Positions 26,963-34,264 of a stretch of 35,790 nt of DNA are shown in pieces. Source of the DNA: Alphaproteobacteria bacterium (GTDB taxonomy: Bacteria > Pseudomonadota > Alphaproteobacteria > UBA8366 > GCA-2717185); contig JAJFJB010000323.1 in the NCBI GenBank assembly GCA_021774435.1, forward strand, positions 1 to 35,790, given 5' to 3'. Each line of letters begins with the position of its first letter. Position 1 is the stretch's first letter. The notes beneath the pieces were generated by a model that was not told where the DNA came from, searched no databases, and saw nothing but the letters and a program-made list of their open reading frames with translations. The position numbers were made by a program, and so were the translations under genes.

Positions 26963-28012
26963 TCACTTCCCGTTGATCCGTTCTCTGTGGAACGCGTCGG
27001 CGTCTGCCAGGTCAGACGGATGTCCGACATCAGACCAATATTCATGCACCGGAAAGACCGTTAATCTCAAATCATGCGCCACCGCCAATTCAAGCAGTTC
27101 CGGCATGTCCATCTTGCTGTCGCGCGGCACCAGCCTGACGATAGAAGGGTCGAGATAGTAGATTCCCGCCGCGACCAAATGATAGTAAGTCGGCTTTTCC
27201 TCGATGCCTTGTAACGTATCGGCGTCGTCGAACCGAAGGACGCCATAGGGCACTTTGTACTCGTAGCGTGATGCGGCTACGGTACCGGCACAGCCGATAT
27301 GCAGGTGATGTTCTACCAGCGCGTTCAGATCAACGTCGGTTAGAACGTCCGCATTAATCATGAGTACCGGATCCACGGTGCCCTGATCGATCAGGCTGAG
27401 ACACCCCGCCGTCCCGAGCGGTTCTTTTTCCTGCAGGATCGTTATCGTGCACTGATTGTCTCGTTCGTCGACGAAGCGACGTATCTGTTCGGACAGATAG
27501 TGCACGGAGATATCGACTTGCTCGATCCCGTAATCTTCCAGCCGCTCTAGAATATGCTCGAGGATCGGTTTCCCGCCGACAGGCAACAGGGGTTTGGGAG
27601 TGCTCTTCGTACGATCCCCGAGACGCGTCCCGAACCCGCCGGCCATGACAAGGGCTCGATGCGCACGCCGCGGACCGATCTGTTCCACCAAAATATGATC
27701 AAAGCAGCCATTTTCGTCGCAAATTGGCAGGAAACGTCGGCCATGCAGGATTCGCGAATTGTGCAAATCGTTACCGACCTGACCGACGACCGGTGATTCG
27801 CGCATACACGACTCCACCAAATCCTCCAACTGCAGACTGCGCGCAAACCCGCGCCTGATATCGCCATCGGTCACAGTGCCGACCACGCGATTGCTCTGAT
27901 CCAAAATTACCTGAAAGAGCAATGGCGTCGAGGCGTCGATACGGTGAATCACTTGCCGTATATTCGTACCCGTGCGACAGACAAGACCGGTGCTGTTCGA
28001 TAGTTTTTTCAA
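26963..28012 (-). CDS. CBS-domain sugar-1-phosphate nucleotidyltransferase (PtmE-like)
   Basis: A 349-residue protein joining a CBS-domain pair (about 10-113; TVTDGDIRRGFARSLQLEDL is typical) to a nucleotidyltransferase domain with LVMAGGFGTRLGDRTKSTPK from 121, PLLPVGGKPILEHILERL next and later MINADVLTDVD. The same order occurs in Campylobacter PtmE, the glucosamine-1-phosphate guanylyltransferase of the legionaminic acid route, and in related sugar-activating enzymes. The start is uncertain: no ATG fits, and I used TTG 28012, which begins MKKLSNSTGL at the point where CBS homology begins and 37 bases after the neuA stop. The nucleotide used cannot be read from sequence. Gene order with neuA favours a role in nonulosonic acid synthesis. 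Confidence 0.82.
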   Translation of the reverse strand: MKKLSNSTGLVCRTGTNIRQVIHRIDASTPLLFQVILDQSNRVVGTVTDGDIRRGFARSLQLEDLVESCMRESPVVGQVGNDLHNSRILHGRRFLPICDENGCFDHILVEQIGPRRAHRALVMAGGFGTRLGDRTKSTPKPLLPVGGKPILEHILERLEDYGIEQVDISVHYLSEQIRRFVDERDNQCTITILQEKEPLGTAGCLSLIDQGTVDPVLMINADVLTDVDLNALVEHHLHIGCAGTVAASRYEYKVPYGVLRFDDADTLQGIEEKPTYYHLVAAGIYYLDPSIVRLVPRDSKMDMPELLELAVAHDLRLTVFPVHEYWSDVGHPSDLADADAFHRERINGK

Positions 28013-28049
28013 CGACGTGTCCCGGTAGAAATTTGGTTCGAAAAGATGA

Positions 28050-28766
28050 CTAACCGCTCGGTGCGGGCAATAGGGTGAAGGAAAATTGGGCGGCCGTCGC
28101 TTCGGCAACAAGAAAATCCAGTTCCTCGTCCAAGTCGACCGCACACTCAGGCGGAACCTCGACCATTTGAAGCGGCGGCGCATAAACAGCTGTGCGCTCC
28201 CGCAGCGCTTGGGTGCGGACAGCCCAAACCGACCCGGCCGGGATTAAAACCCGCTGATGAGACTGCGTTAGTTGATCGGCGCCAATAAGTTCGCCGCCCA
28301 GTAACCGCGTTGCCGACCCATCCGGCAACTCTCGGAACATCCATTCCGGGGGCTCTCGCACCGCGCGGGCAGCAAAGACACAGTTCGCATTACTTTCCGC
28401 AAGCCGCGCAACACACGCATCGATCTGATCCGGCCGAACGAAAGGCGCCGTCGACTGCAACAGCACAACGGCGTCGTATTGGGTTTCCGTTTCGAGCCGG
28501 TTCAACGCATCCAGCAAAACCGCATCATTTCGCGTATCGTCGCGGGCCAATGCCTCAGATCTACGAAACGGCACGTCAACACCATAGGATTCGGCCATAG
28601 CCGCGATCTCGCCATCTTCAGTCGATAGAACCACCCGGTCCAGTCCACTGTTAAGAGCAGCGCGCACCATCCAGGCGATGACAGGGTGCCCCGCCAACGG
28701 ACGCAGCACCTTGCGTAGTACACGCTTGGAGCCGCCCCTGGCAACAATGACGCCCAGGCTTTTCAT
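28050..28766 (-). CDS. neuA: CMP-nonulosonic acid synthetase (NeuA/LegF/PseF family)
   Basis: A 238-residue cytidylyltransferase that activates a sialic-acid-like sugar with CTP. It opens with LGVIVARGGSKRVLRKVLRP, the family ARGGSK-x-(3)-K loop (one usual Asn after RK is Val here), followed by VVLSTEDGEIAAMAESYG, VVLLQSTAPFVRPDQID (Q-x-T-x-P motif that binds CTP) and a terminal DLDEELDFLVAE. It is the first gene of the minus-strand operon; its ATG lies about 187 bases downstream of the predicted transcription start. Together with NeuB and PseB types it indicates that CMP-activated nonulosonic acid is made. Confidence 0.88.
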   Translation of the reverse strand: MKSLGVIVARGGSKRVLRKVLRPLAGHPVIAWMVRAALNSGLDRVVLSTEDGEIAAMAESYGVDVPFRRSEALARDDTRNDAVLLDALNRLETETQYDAVVLLQSTAPFVRPDQIDACVARLAESNANCVFAARAVREPPEWMFRELPDGSATRLLGGELIGADQLTQSHQRVLIPAGSVWAVRTQALRERTAVYAPPLQMVEVPPECAVDLDEELDFLVAEATAAQFSFTLLPAPSG

Positions 28767-28916
28767 GTCCAGATATTAATCGCTGTCAATTTGTTTGAGC
28801 GCGCTCACTTGGCGCGGCAATTGCCACCGCAGACTCAGTATTTTAGGAACACAGCAGTAGCAGGAATTTCGGGAATATCGTCGTGCGGTAATTTGGCTGG
28901 TCTGGGAGAATTTTCC

Positions 28917-28927
28917 CATGCTACCGC
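28917..28927 (-). promoter_or_regulatory. ops-like element (RfaH/NusG-paralogue recruitment site)
   Basis: On the minus strand the leader reads GTGCGGTAGCATGGG. The core GCGGTAGCATG matches ten of eleven bases of the enterobacterial ops element GCGGTAGCGTG, the pause site in JUMPStart leaders where RfaH joins RNA polymerase to prevent premature termination in long polysaccharide operons. It lies about 27 bases after the predicted transcription start, ahead of a run of about 25 kb. Sequence, position and operon type agree; that this organism has an RfaH-like protein is inferred. Confidence 0.5.
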
Positions 28928-28928
28928 A

Positions 28929-28952
28929 CTCCGGGGGAATCGCCTCCCGGAG
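28929..28952 (-). promoter_or_regulatory. Hairpin at the predicted 5' end of the minus transcript
   Basis: CTCCGGG (28929-28935) pairs perfectly with CCCGGAG (28946-28952) around a 10-base loop that can pair further (GG with CC). The predicted transcript start near 28953 puts this stem at the very 5' end of the RNA, directly before the ops-like element, where it could stabilise the message or affect pausing. Confidence 0.4.
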
Positions 28953-28959
28953 CCAAAAA

Positions 28960-28988
28960 ACAATATGCCCGGCCCGACTCGCTGTCAA
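28960..28988 (-). promoter_or_regulatory. Sigma70-like promoter of the minus-strand operon
   Basis: On the minus strand TTGACA (28988-28983) is a perfect -35 box, followed by a 17-base spacer and TATTGT (28965-28960), four of six matches to the -10 consensus. Transcription would begin near 28953, giving an untranslated leader of about 187 bases before the neuA-like ATG. Spacing and direction fit a single strong promoter for the long operon. Not experimentally supported. Confidence 0.6.
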
Positions 28989-28998
28989 CTGCCGGGCA
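28966..28998. promoter_or_regulatory. Inverted repeat overlapping the minus promoter (operator candidate)
   Basis: TGCCCGGC (28966-28973) and GCCGGGCA (28991-28998) form a perfect 8-base inverted repeat with a 17-base centre. One arm lies in the promoter spacer beside the -10 box, the other just upstream of the -35 box, so a dimeric regulator bound here would cover the promoter. Read on the minus strand the repeat is followed by TATTG and six T, so it could also form a terminator-like hairpin for antisense transcripts arriving from the right. The regulator is not in the window. Confidence 0.4.
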
Positions 28999-29039
28999 AA
29001 GCGATCGCATTTAACCTTCGAGCGTAGAAAATACGGCTA

Positions 29040-29069
29040 TTGACAAAGAGTCAGTTCGCGCGGCGTTAT
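29040..29069 (+). promoter_or_regulatory. Promoter candidate for the phosphoramidate operon
   Basis: TTGACA (29040-29045) is a perfect -35 box; with an 18-base spacer CGTTAT (29064-29069) is a weak -10 box (three of six matches). A transcript from about 29077 would have a leader near 115 bases containing the palindrome CCGAAAATTTCGG (29129-29141). The weak -10 suggests an activator or another sigma factor. Confidence 0.35.
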
Positions 29070-29192
29070 GCCGACCAATTTCGCGAACTTTGTAATCGAA
29101 TAACCGGTGCGCCAGTTGAAGGCTAACACCGAAAATTTCGGAGACAGATCAATTCGACGGACTGGCCTTTTGCGACGACAGTTTACCGCTTC

Positions 29193-31547
29193 ATGACCAT
29201 CGTTCCGACAGCGCAGCGTACGATTTTTGAGTTCGGTACCAAGGCCGAAACCCTTGCGCGTCTTCGTGGCAACGTGCGCGGTGCGTATTTTTGCGACCAG
29301 ATCGACTTCATGTGCCGTGAATGGGGCCACGATAGTGATGCGATTCTCGACCGGGTACTCAAAGAACTGCCTGGCGACGAGTTTGCAATCCGGTCGAGCC
29401 GGCTTGATGAAGACGGAGCAGATCAATCCATGGCTGGCGCGTATACAAGCGTCATTCACGTCCCGCCGAACCGCGACGCTCTGCGTAATGCAGTTTGCAA
29501 CGTTGTTGAAAGTTATGGAAGCGGCGTTCTACCGGACGATCAGGTGCTCATTCAGCCAATGGTCGCGAACGTTGCGGTATCAGGAGTGGCGTTTTCTTAT
29601 GATATTGCGACCGGAGCACCCTACGTCACGATAAACTACGACGATTTTTCCGGACGCACTGACACGGTCACCGCCGGCGGCGATAGCAAGCTGATCATCG
29701 TCCGCCGCGGCGGCGAAGAAAGCATGCGATCGGCACGTTTCCACGCCTTGATCGACGTCATCTACGAGTTGGAAGCAACGACTGGCAGCAATGCCGTCGA
29801 CATCGAATTCTGCATCGATGCAGCGGACAGAATCTTCATTCTTCAGGCGCGCCCACTGGCTGTCGAGAACAGCATGAGTCCTGACGATTTGCATTCCTTC
29901 CATCACCAGCTCGAAACACTGGAGCACGAAGTTGGAGGGCATCTGACGGTGCCACCCGAGTTACCGGGTCGCCGAACGGTTCTTGGCGAAATGCCGGACT
30001 GGAATCCAGCCGAAATGATCGGAACGACGCCGACACCATTGGCAGCGTCAATGTATAGAACGCTCATCACGGACAGAGCGTGGAGTCTGGCGCGTGCGAA
30101 AATGGGCTATCGTGATGTGGCCGCACCGCTCATGGTCATGATAGGCGGGCATCCTTACGTGGACGTCGTGCGCAGTCTGAATTCATTCCTTCCGGAAACC
30201 GTACCCGATACACTGGCCGCTCGTATTGTCGACGCACAGATCGACTTCCTCGCCGACAATCAGCAGTACCACGACAAGATAGAATTTGATGTCGCTATCA
30301 CGGCTTGGGATTTTGCGCTCGACTCTCGGCTCGGGACATTGCGTGATGCCGGCTTAGAGTACGGCGACATTGAAAATTTTGAGCATGCGGTCAAGCAGCA
30401 AACCCGCACACTGCTCACCGACAAGCAAATGACTCCCAACGTCGCATTGGCGCAAGTCCAGAAACTGAAAGCCCAAATTGCAGCGACAAAAGACCGTCCC
30501 GCGCTAGACCGCGGATTGGCAATACTGGCGGAAACTGTTCCCTGCGGCACGATCCCGTTCGCAATTCTTGCACGCCAAGCATTTGTCGCGATTGCTCTAT
30601 TGCGATCCCTGGTCTCGACTGGAGCAATGTCCGATGACACTTACGCCGCCTTTCTCCGCAGTGTGCATACCGTAACAACCGATTTCGTTCACCACAGTGC
30701 GCACCTCGCAGCGGGAAATTTGCCGGAGCAGGAATTCATGGCGCGTTATGGCCACCTGAGGCCAGGAACCTATGACATTCGCGTGCCCCGTTATGATGAG
30801 GCACCGGATAGATATTTGTCCGGTGAAGCTCCAGAACAGGTGGAAACGCCAGCATTCGAATCCGGACCGGCACTCAATCAGAAAATCAATCAGCTATTGG
30901 CCGGGGCTGGATTATCACTGGATGCCGAAGCCCTGTTCGCGTTTGCACGCGCCGCAATCGCGGGCCGCGAATTGGCCAAATTTCAATTTACACGCGGAAT
31001 CAGCGACGCGTTGCGGGAGTTCTGCAAATGGGGCGAAGGCATCGGCATCGAACGCGACGAGATGCCCTTTCTTGACTTGGAAGCCATCTCGGATTTCGCC
31101 GGCAACAGAATCTCGCTTGAAACATTGCAAGATTTGATCGCGGCAGGTCGCGCACGCCAGCAGCAGAATAGGCGCATCCGGCTGCCATCGATCATCAGTT
31201 CGTGGACGGACTGCAATATCATCCGCGTACCCTTGGGCAAACCGAACTTCATTACATCGGGAACTGTCGCGGGACCGATTGTCACGCTCTCCATTGATGA
31301 AGCACGGCAGGATATCGACGGCAAAATCGTCGCGATCGAAAGCGCCGATCCCGGATTCGACTGGATATTTTCGCACGCTATTTTGGGGCTGGTAACCAAA
31401 TTCGGCGGAGCAAACTCCCACATGGCAATTCGATGCGCGGAGTTTAAATTGCCCGCGGCCATTGGTTGCGGTGAGCGGAATTTTGCGATGATTCTCGATG
31501 CGGGCCGGGTCGAAATCGACTGCGTCGGCGAAACGATACGGGTCTGA
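29193..31547 (+). CDS. Glutamine kinase-like enzyme (Cj1418 type, PEP-synthase-related)
   Basis: A 784-residue protein with the PEP-synthase/PPDK ATP-binding and phosphohistidine domains but no C-terminal PEP/pyruvate barrel. The N-terminal ATP-grasp part shows FAIRSSRLDEDGADQSMAGA (about 68-87), VLIQPMVANVAVSGVAFSYD and VDIEFCIDAADRIFILQARP with metal-binding Glu and Gln. The swivelling domain is at the C-terminus with FGGANSHMAIRCAEFKLPAA; His743 is the phosphorylated residue. This architecture and size match Campylobacter Cj1418, which phosphorylates the amide nitrogen of L-glutamine using ATP, the first step of phosphoramidate synthesis. The middle 400 residues would bind glutamine. ATG 29193 lacks a clear Shine-Dalgarno sequence, but no other start fits. 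The three following genes complete the same pathway, which is the main support for this call. Confidence 0.82.
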   Translation: MTIVPTAQRTIFEFGTKAETLARLRGNVRGAYFCDQIDFMCREWGHDSDAILDRVLKELPGDEFAIRSSRLDEDGADQSMAGAYTSVIHVPPNRDALRNAVCNVVESYGSGVLPDDQVLIQPMVANVAVSGVAFSYDIATGAPYVTINYDDFSGRTDTVTAGGDSKLIIVRRGGEESMRSARFHALIDVIYELEATTGSNAVDIEFCIDAADRIFILQARPLAVENSMSPDDLHSFHHQLETLEHEVGGHLTVPPELPGRRTVLGEMPDWNPAEMIGTTPTPLAASMYRTLITDRAWSLARAKMGYRDVAAPLMVMIGGHPYVDVVRSLNSFLPETVPDTLAARIVDAQIDFLADNQQYHDKIEFDVAITAWDFALDSRLGTLRDAGLEYGDIENFEHAVKQQTRTLLTDKQMTPNVALAQVQKLKAQIAATKDRPALDRGLAILAETVPCGTIPFAILARQAFVAIALLRSLVSTGAMSDDTYAAFLRSVHTVTTDFVHHSAHLAAGNLPEQEFMARYGHLRPGTYDIRVPRYDEAPDRYLSGEAPEQVETPAFESGPALNQKINQLLAGAGLSLDAEALFAFARAAIAGRELAKFQFTRGISDALREFCKWGEGIGIERDEMPFLDLEAISDFAGNRISLETLQDLIAAGRARQQQNRRIRLPSIISSWTDCNIIRVPLGKPNFITSGTVAGPIVTLSIDEARQDIDGKIVAIESADPGFDWIFSHAILGLVTKFGGANSHMAIRCAEFKLPAAIGCGERNFAMILDAGRVEIDCVGETIRV

Positions 31548-31551
31548 AAAA

Positions 31552-32238
31552 ATGGCACCCCGATCGACAAAGCCTTGGATCGCGTTTTCTTCACGAGTGG
31601 TGCAAGCCAATAATTACGACGAGCCCCGTGACGCCCTCAGCCAGGATTGGACAAATTGGACAACCCGTCACGGCTCGTTGCCGTTGGCGCTTCCCAATGA
31701 TGGCACGATCGCACTGGATATGCTTTTTGCGATCAAACCTGTACTGCTTGTGCTGACTGGCGGAAACGATGCGGCACGCCGCAAAGATGGCGCCGGCGAT
31801 TTTGACGATGGCCGAAATCAGGCCGAGATGACGATGATCCGCTGGGCGCTGGAAGCGACCGTACCGATCCTTGGCATTTGCCGCGGGATGCATATGCTCA
31901 ACCTCTACCACGGAGGCACTGTCTGTGATGACCTAGGCAAATATGCCGACGATCATGTTGCGAAGACCCATCGCGTATCGCTGGAGAACCCGCTGCGCAA
32001 CATGATCAACTCAGACATCGCCGAGACCAATTCTTTCCACCGACAGGGCTTTTCGGAAGATCAAGTCGGCGCCAACTTGCATGTATGCGCGCGGTGCACA
32101 TCCGACGGCACCGTAGAAGCCATCGCGCGAGAGGATGCCGGGGTTATCGGAATAGGCTGGCACCCGGAACGCAACAATCCCGCGCAAAATCTGGACGACG
32201 CTATCCTCTCGCGGCTTGTCCCGGAATTAGAATGGTAA
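31552..32238 (+). CDS. Class I glutamine amidotransferase-like hydrolase (Cj1417 type)
   Basis: A 228-residue peptidase C26/gamma-glutamyl-GABA-hydrolase-like protein. LVLTGGNDAA gives the oxyanion strand, PILGICRGMHMLN the nucleophile elbow with Cys110, and GIGWHPERNNP the His204/Glu206 pair, so the catalytic triad is complete. In Campylobacter the homologue Cj1417 hydrolyses gamma-glutamyl-CDP-amidate to glutamate and CDP-amidate (cytidine diphosphoramidate). It starts four bases after the kinase stop and overlaps the next gene by seven bases. As a free-standing GATase with no synthase partner next to it, it fits this role better than a nitrogen-transfer subunit. Confidence 0.83.
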   Translation: MAPRSTKPWIAFSSRVVQANNYDEPRDALSQDWTNWTTRHGSLPLALPNDGTIALDMLFAIKPVLLVLTGGNDAARRKDGAGDFDDGRNQAEMTMIRWALEATVPILGICRGMHMLNLYHGGTVCDDLGKYADDHVAKTHRVSLENPLRNMINSDIAETNSFHRQGFSEDQVGANLHVCARCTSDGTVEAIAREDAGVIGIGWHPERNNPAQNLDDAILSRLVPELEW

Positions 32239-33098
32239 ACAAGGAAACAATCCCAAACGTGTCACTCGAAAATGAAGCCAAAGAGAGCCGCCCACCCGCG
32301 GACCGAGCCGTCATCGTCGCCGCGGGACGCGGGACGCGTATGGGAGAGCTCACCGATACGCGCCCTAAATGTCTGACGGAATTCATGGGCATTCCACTGA
32401 TCGAATGGCAAATCGCGGCCCTCCGCCAAGCGGGTATACCGGAAATCATTGTAATTACCGGTTATCGCGCCGATGCACTTGAACCCTATGGCGACGACCG
32501 GCGTCACAATCCGGACTGGGCCAAGACAAACATGGTGCATACATTGACCATGGCCCGCGACGTGCTGGTATCGCCAGGGGTCACGATCATTGCCTATGCG
32601 GATTTGGTTTATGAGCCGCGCATATTATCCGCGCTCGGCGATTCGCCCTTCGATGTCGCGACCGCGGTTGATCTGGAGTGGGAACGACTATGGCGCGCGC
32701 GGTTCGACGACCCGCTCAGCGATGCGGAAACCCTGATCCGGGACGAGGACGGACGACTCCGCGAAATTGGCCAGAAACCGCATTCTTTAAACGAGATACA
32801 AGGACAATTTATGGGCCTCACCAGATTAACACAGTCCGGCGGAAGAGCCTTTCTGGAGGCGTACGACGCGGTCGCTCAAGGCCGCACGAAACCATTCGGT
32901 CCCCGCAGCGCGCCGGCGGCCTACTTTACCGATGTATTGCAGCGATTGATTGATGAAGATTTTGCTGTCGGCACAACAGCAACGAACGGCGGCTGGCTCG
33001 AATTTGATAGTCGCAGCGACCTGGATCTCTATACAGGTTGGATAGAGGCCGGCACGCTGACCAACCAGTTCGACAGCAGTTGGAGAAACGAGCTGTGA
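32232..33098 (+). CDS. Phosphoglutamine cytidylyltransferase-like NTP transferase (Cj1416 type)
   Basis: A 288-residue nucleotidyltransferase. After about 24 unconserved residues comes AVIVAAGRGTRMGELTDTRP (26-45) and KCLTEFMGIPLIEWQIAALR, the NTP-binding signature with the catalytic Arg and Lys; NMVHTLTMARD and IIAYADLVYEPRIL supply the metal-binding Asp region. It is related to LicC-type CTP transferases. In the Campylobacter pathway Cj1416 joins CMP to phosphoglutamine to give gamma-glutamyl-CDP-amidate, the substrate of the preceding hydrolase. ATG 32232 lies within the last codons of the hydrolase gene, with GGAA upstream; the open frame back to 32085 is shadow sequence. Confidence 0.82.
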   Translation: MVNKETIPNVSLENEAKESRPPADRAVIVAAGRGTRMGELTDTRPKCLTEFMGIPLIEWQIAALRQAGIPEIIVITGYRADALEPYGDDRRHNPDWAKTNMVHTLTMARDVLVSPGVTIIAYADLVYEPRILSALGDSPFDVATAVDLEWERLWRARFDDPLSDAETLIRDEDGRLREIGQKPHSLNEIQGQFMGLTRLTQSGGRAFLEAYDAVAQGRTKPFGPRSAPAAYFTDVLQRLIDEDFAVGTTATNGGWLEFDSRSDLDLYTGWIEAGTLTNQFDSSWRNEL

Positions 33099-34264
33099 TT
33101 GTTTGGCTCATCGGGATCTCCGGTGCCGGCAAGACGACCGTGGGACGGGCCCTTGTCGAGAAAATGCGCACCGGCGGCCGGCCGACACTCTTCATTGATG
33201 GCGACGAAATCCGAACCGTGTGGAAAGACGATTTGGGTCACACGGTAGAAGCACGCCGACGCAACCACAGCCGACTGTCGCAACTATGCAAAGTCCTCGA
33301 TCAGGATGGCGTCGATATCATCGTCTCGGCACTTTCGATATTCCCTGACCTGCGAGCGTGGAATCGGCGGAACTTGAGGCACTACTTGGAAGTCTTCCTC
33401 GATCTGCCGCTCAAAGAGGCTCGTTCCCGCGATCCAAAAGGTATCTATGCGAAGCGTGCCCGTGGCGAAAGCCGCGATGTCGTTGGTGTCGATATTCCAT
33501 TTCCGCTTGGAGAGACCGTGGATTTGCACATCATAAAGCCGGAAATCCTCGACACTCCCGACAATATCGCCAACAGGATTTTAGATCTGATCAACAACAG
33601 TGAAACTGCGCGACCGTCTTCTGCCGGCGAGCCGTACCGGTATGCCGGGAGGGATCTCCTGGAAACACCCGAAACGTATGAATTCGCGCCCTGTCGCGAT
33701 GACGAGTTCTTCAACGGGTGGCAAACGCACCGATCAGCCGCGATGGCAGCATGCCTTGCATATAGCGGACGCCTAAGCCCGCCGCCGCTTGGCGATTGCG
33801 TCGAAAACGCACCAATTCGATCCGAAGAAACCGGCGGCAAGCTGACGAATATCATGAGCAGCCTGTACCACGCGGCAGAAACCGCGCATCCCGAAAGCGA
33901 AGATTATCGGAACGCCAAGCGGACCATGGATGAGTTCGTCAAGAAGTTCGAAATCTTCCGACGCCTCTATGACCAATACGACGAAAATTTGAAAAGGGGA
34001 TCCGGCGCATCTGTTGTCGATATTGACGGGTATTGCGTGTTCGGCGCGGCGCTTATCGCCTTCCACCGCCGGACCGGTGTTCCTATCTATAGTTCAACGT
34101 TACTAAAGCTGCTCGACGCGATTCTGTCACGCGGCACCGATGACCTGGACACACGTACCGCCGGGAAAATAACCGCACTTCTTCAGGGAGAAGACGAAGT
34201 GGTTCGTTACTGGGAACGGCACACCGAATCGCTGAAAGAACGACGCGGAGACAGCCAAACATGA
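33095..34264 (+). CDS. APS-kinase-like CDP-amidate kinase (Cj1415 type) with C-terminal extension
   Basis: A 389-residue protein. Residues 1-168 are an adenylylsulfate-kinase fold: Walker A GISGAGKTT (7-15), FIDGDEIR (33-40), RRNHSRLSQLCKVL (55-68) and IVSALSIFPDLR (76-87). Campylobacter Cj1415 has this fold and phosphorylates the 3'-hydroxyl of CDP-amidate. Residues about 170-389 are extra, with helix-rich stretches (TMDEFVKKFEIFRRLYDQYD) and no motif I know. The start is GTG 33095, which overlaps the upstream TGA (GTGA) with GGAG before it and puts the P-loop at the usual place. No ATP sulfurylase is nearby, so a sulfate-assimilation role is unlikely. The stop overlaps the next ATG (ATGA). 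Confidence 0.82.
   Translation: MIVWLIGISGAGKTTVGRALVEKMRTGGRPTLFIDGDEIRTVWKDDLGHTVEARRRNHSRLSQLCKVLDQDGVDIIVSALSIFPDLRAWNRRNLRHYLEVFLDLPLKEARSRDPKGIYAKRARGESRDVVGVDIPFPLGETVDLHIIKPEILDTPDNIANRILDLINNSETARPSSAGEPYRYAGRDLLETPETYEFAPCRDDEFFNGWQTHRSAAMAACLAYSGRLSPPPLGDCVENAPIRSEETGGKLTNIMSSLYHAAETAHPESEDYRNAKRTMDEFVKKFEIFRRLYDQYDENLKRGSGASVVDIDGYCVFGAALIAFHRRTGVPIYSSTLLKLLDAILSRGTDDLDTRTAGKITALLQGEDEVVRYWERHTESLKERRGDSQT

Larger units (their letters stand above)
28767..29192. other. Divergent control region between two operons
   Basis: This 426-base gap separates the minus-strand operon from the plus-strand phosphoramidate operon. I see no gene in it. It holds a minus promoter, a plus promoter candidate, an ops-like site and an unusual density of palindromes: GAGCGCGCTC (28797-28806), GGCAATTGCC (28816-28825), TGGGAGAATTTTCCCA (28903-28918, two mismatches), a hairpin at 28929-28952, an inverted repeat at 28966-28998 and CCGAAAATTTCGG (29129-29141). 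Confidence 0.8.

Noticed and set aside
28784-28789. Second minus-strand TTGACA close to the neuA-like start
   Set aside because: A -10 box at proper spacing would fall on the start codon and does not resemble the consensus.
29037-29459. 140-codon minus-strand frame opposite the start of the glutamine kinase-like gene
   Set aside because: No family pattern, and it overlaps the conserved N-terminus of a strong plus-strand gene. It is most likely a shadow frame.
29193-31547. Phosphoenolpyruvate synthase (PpsA)
   Set aside because: The His domain is at the very C-terminus with no PEP/pyruvate barrel after it, and the context is a glycan operon.
30915-31610. 231- and 203-codon minus-strand frames
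   Set aside because: Both lie opposite the conserved phosphohistidine domain of the plus-strand gene and show no motif.
33095-34264. CysC for sulfate assimilation
   Set aside because: No ATP sulfurylase nearby, an atypical C-terminal extension and the Cj1418-Cj1416-like neighbours point to CDP-amidate kinase.
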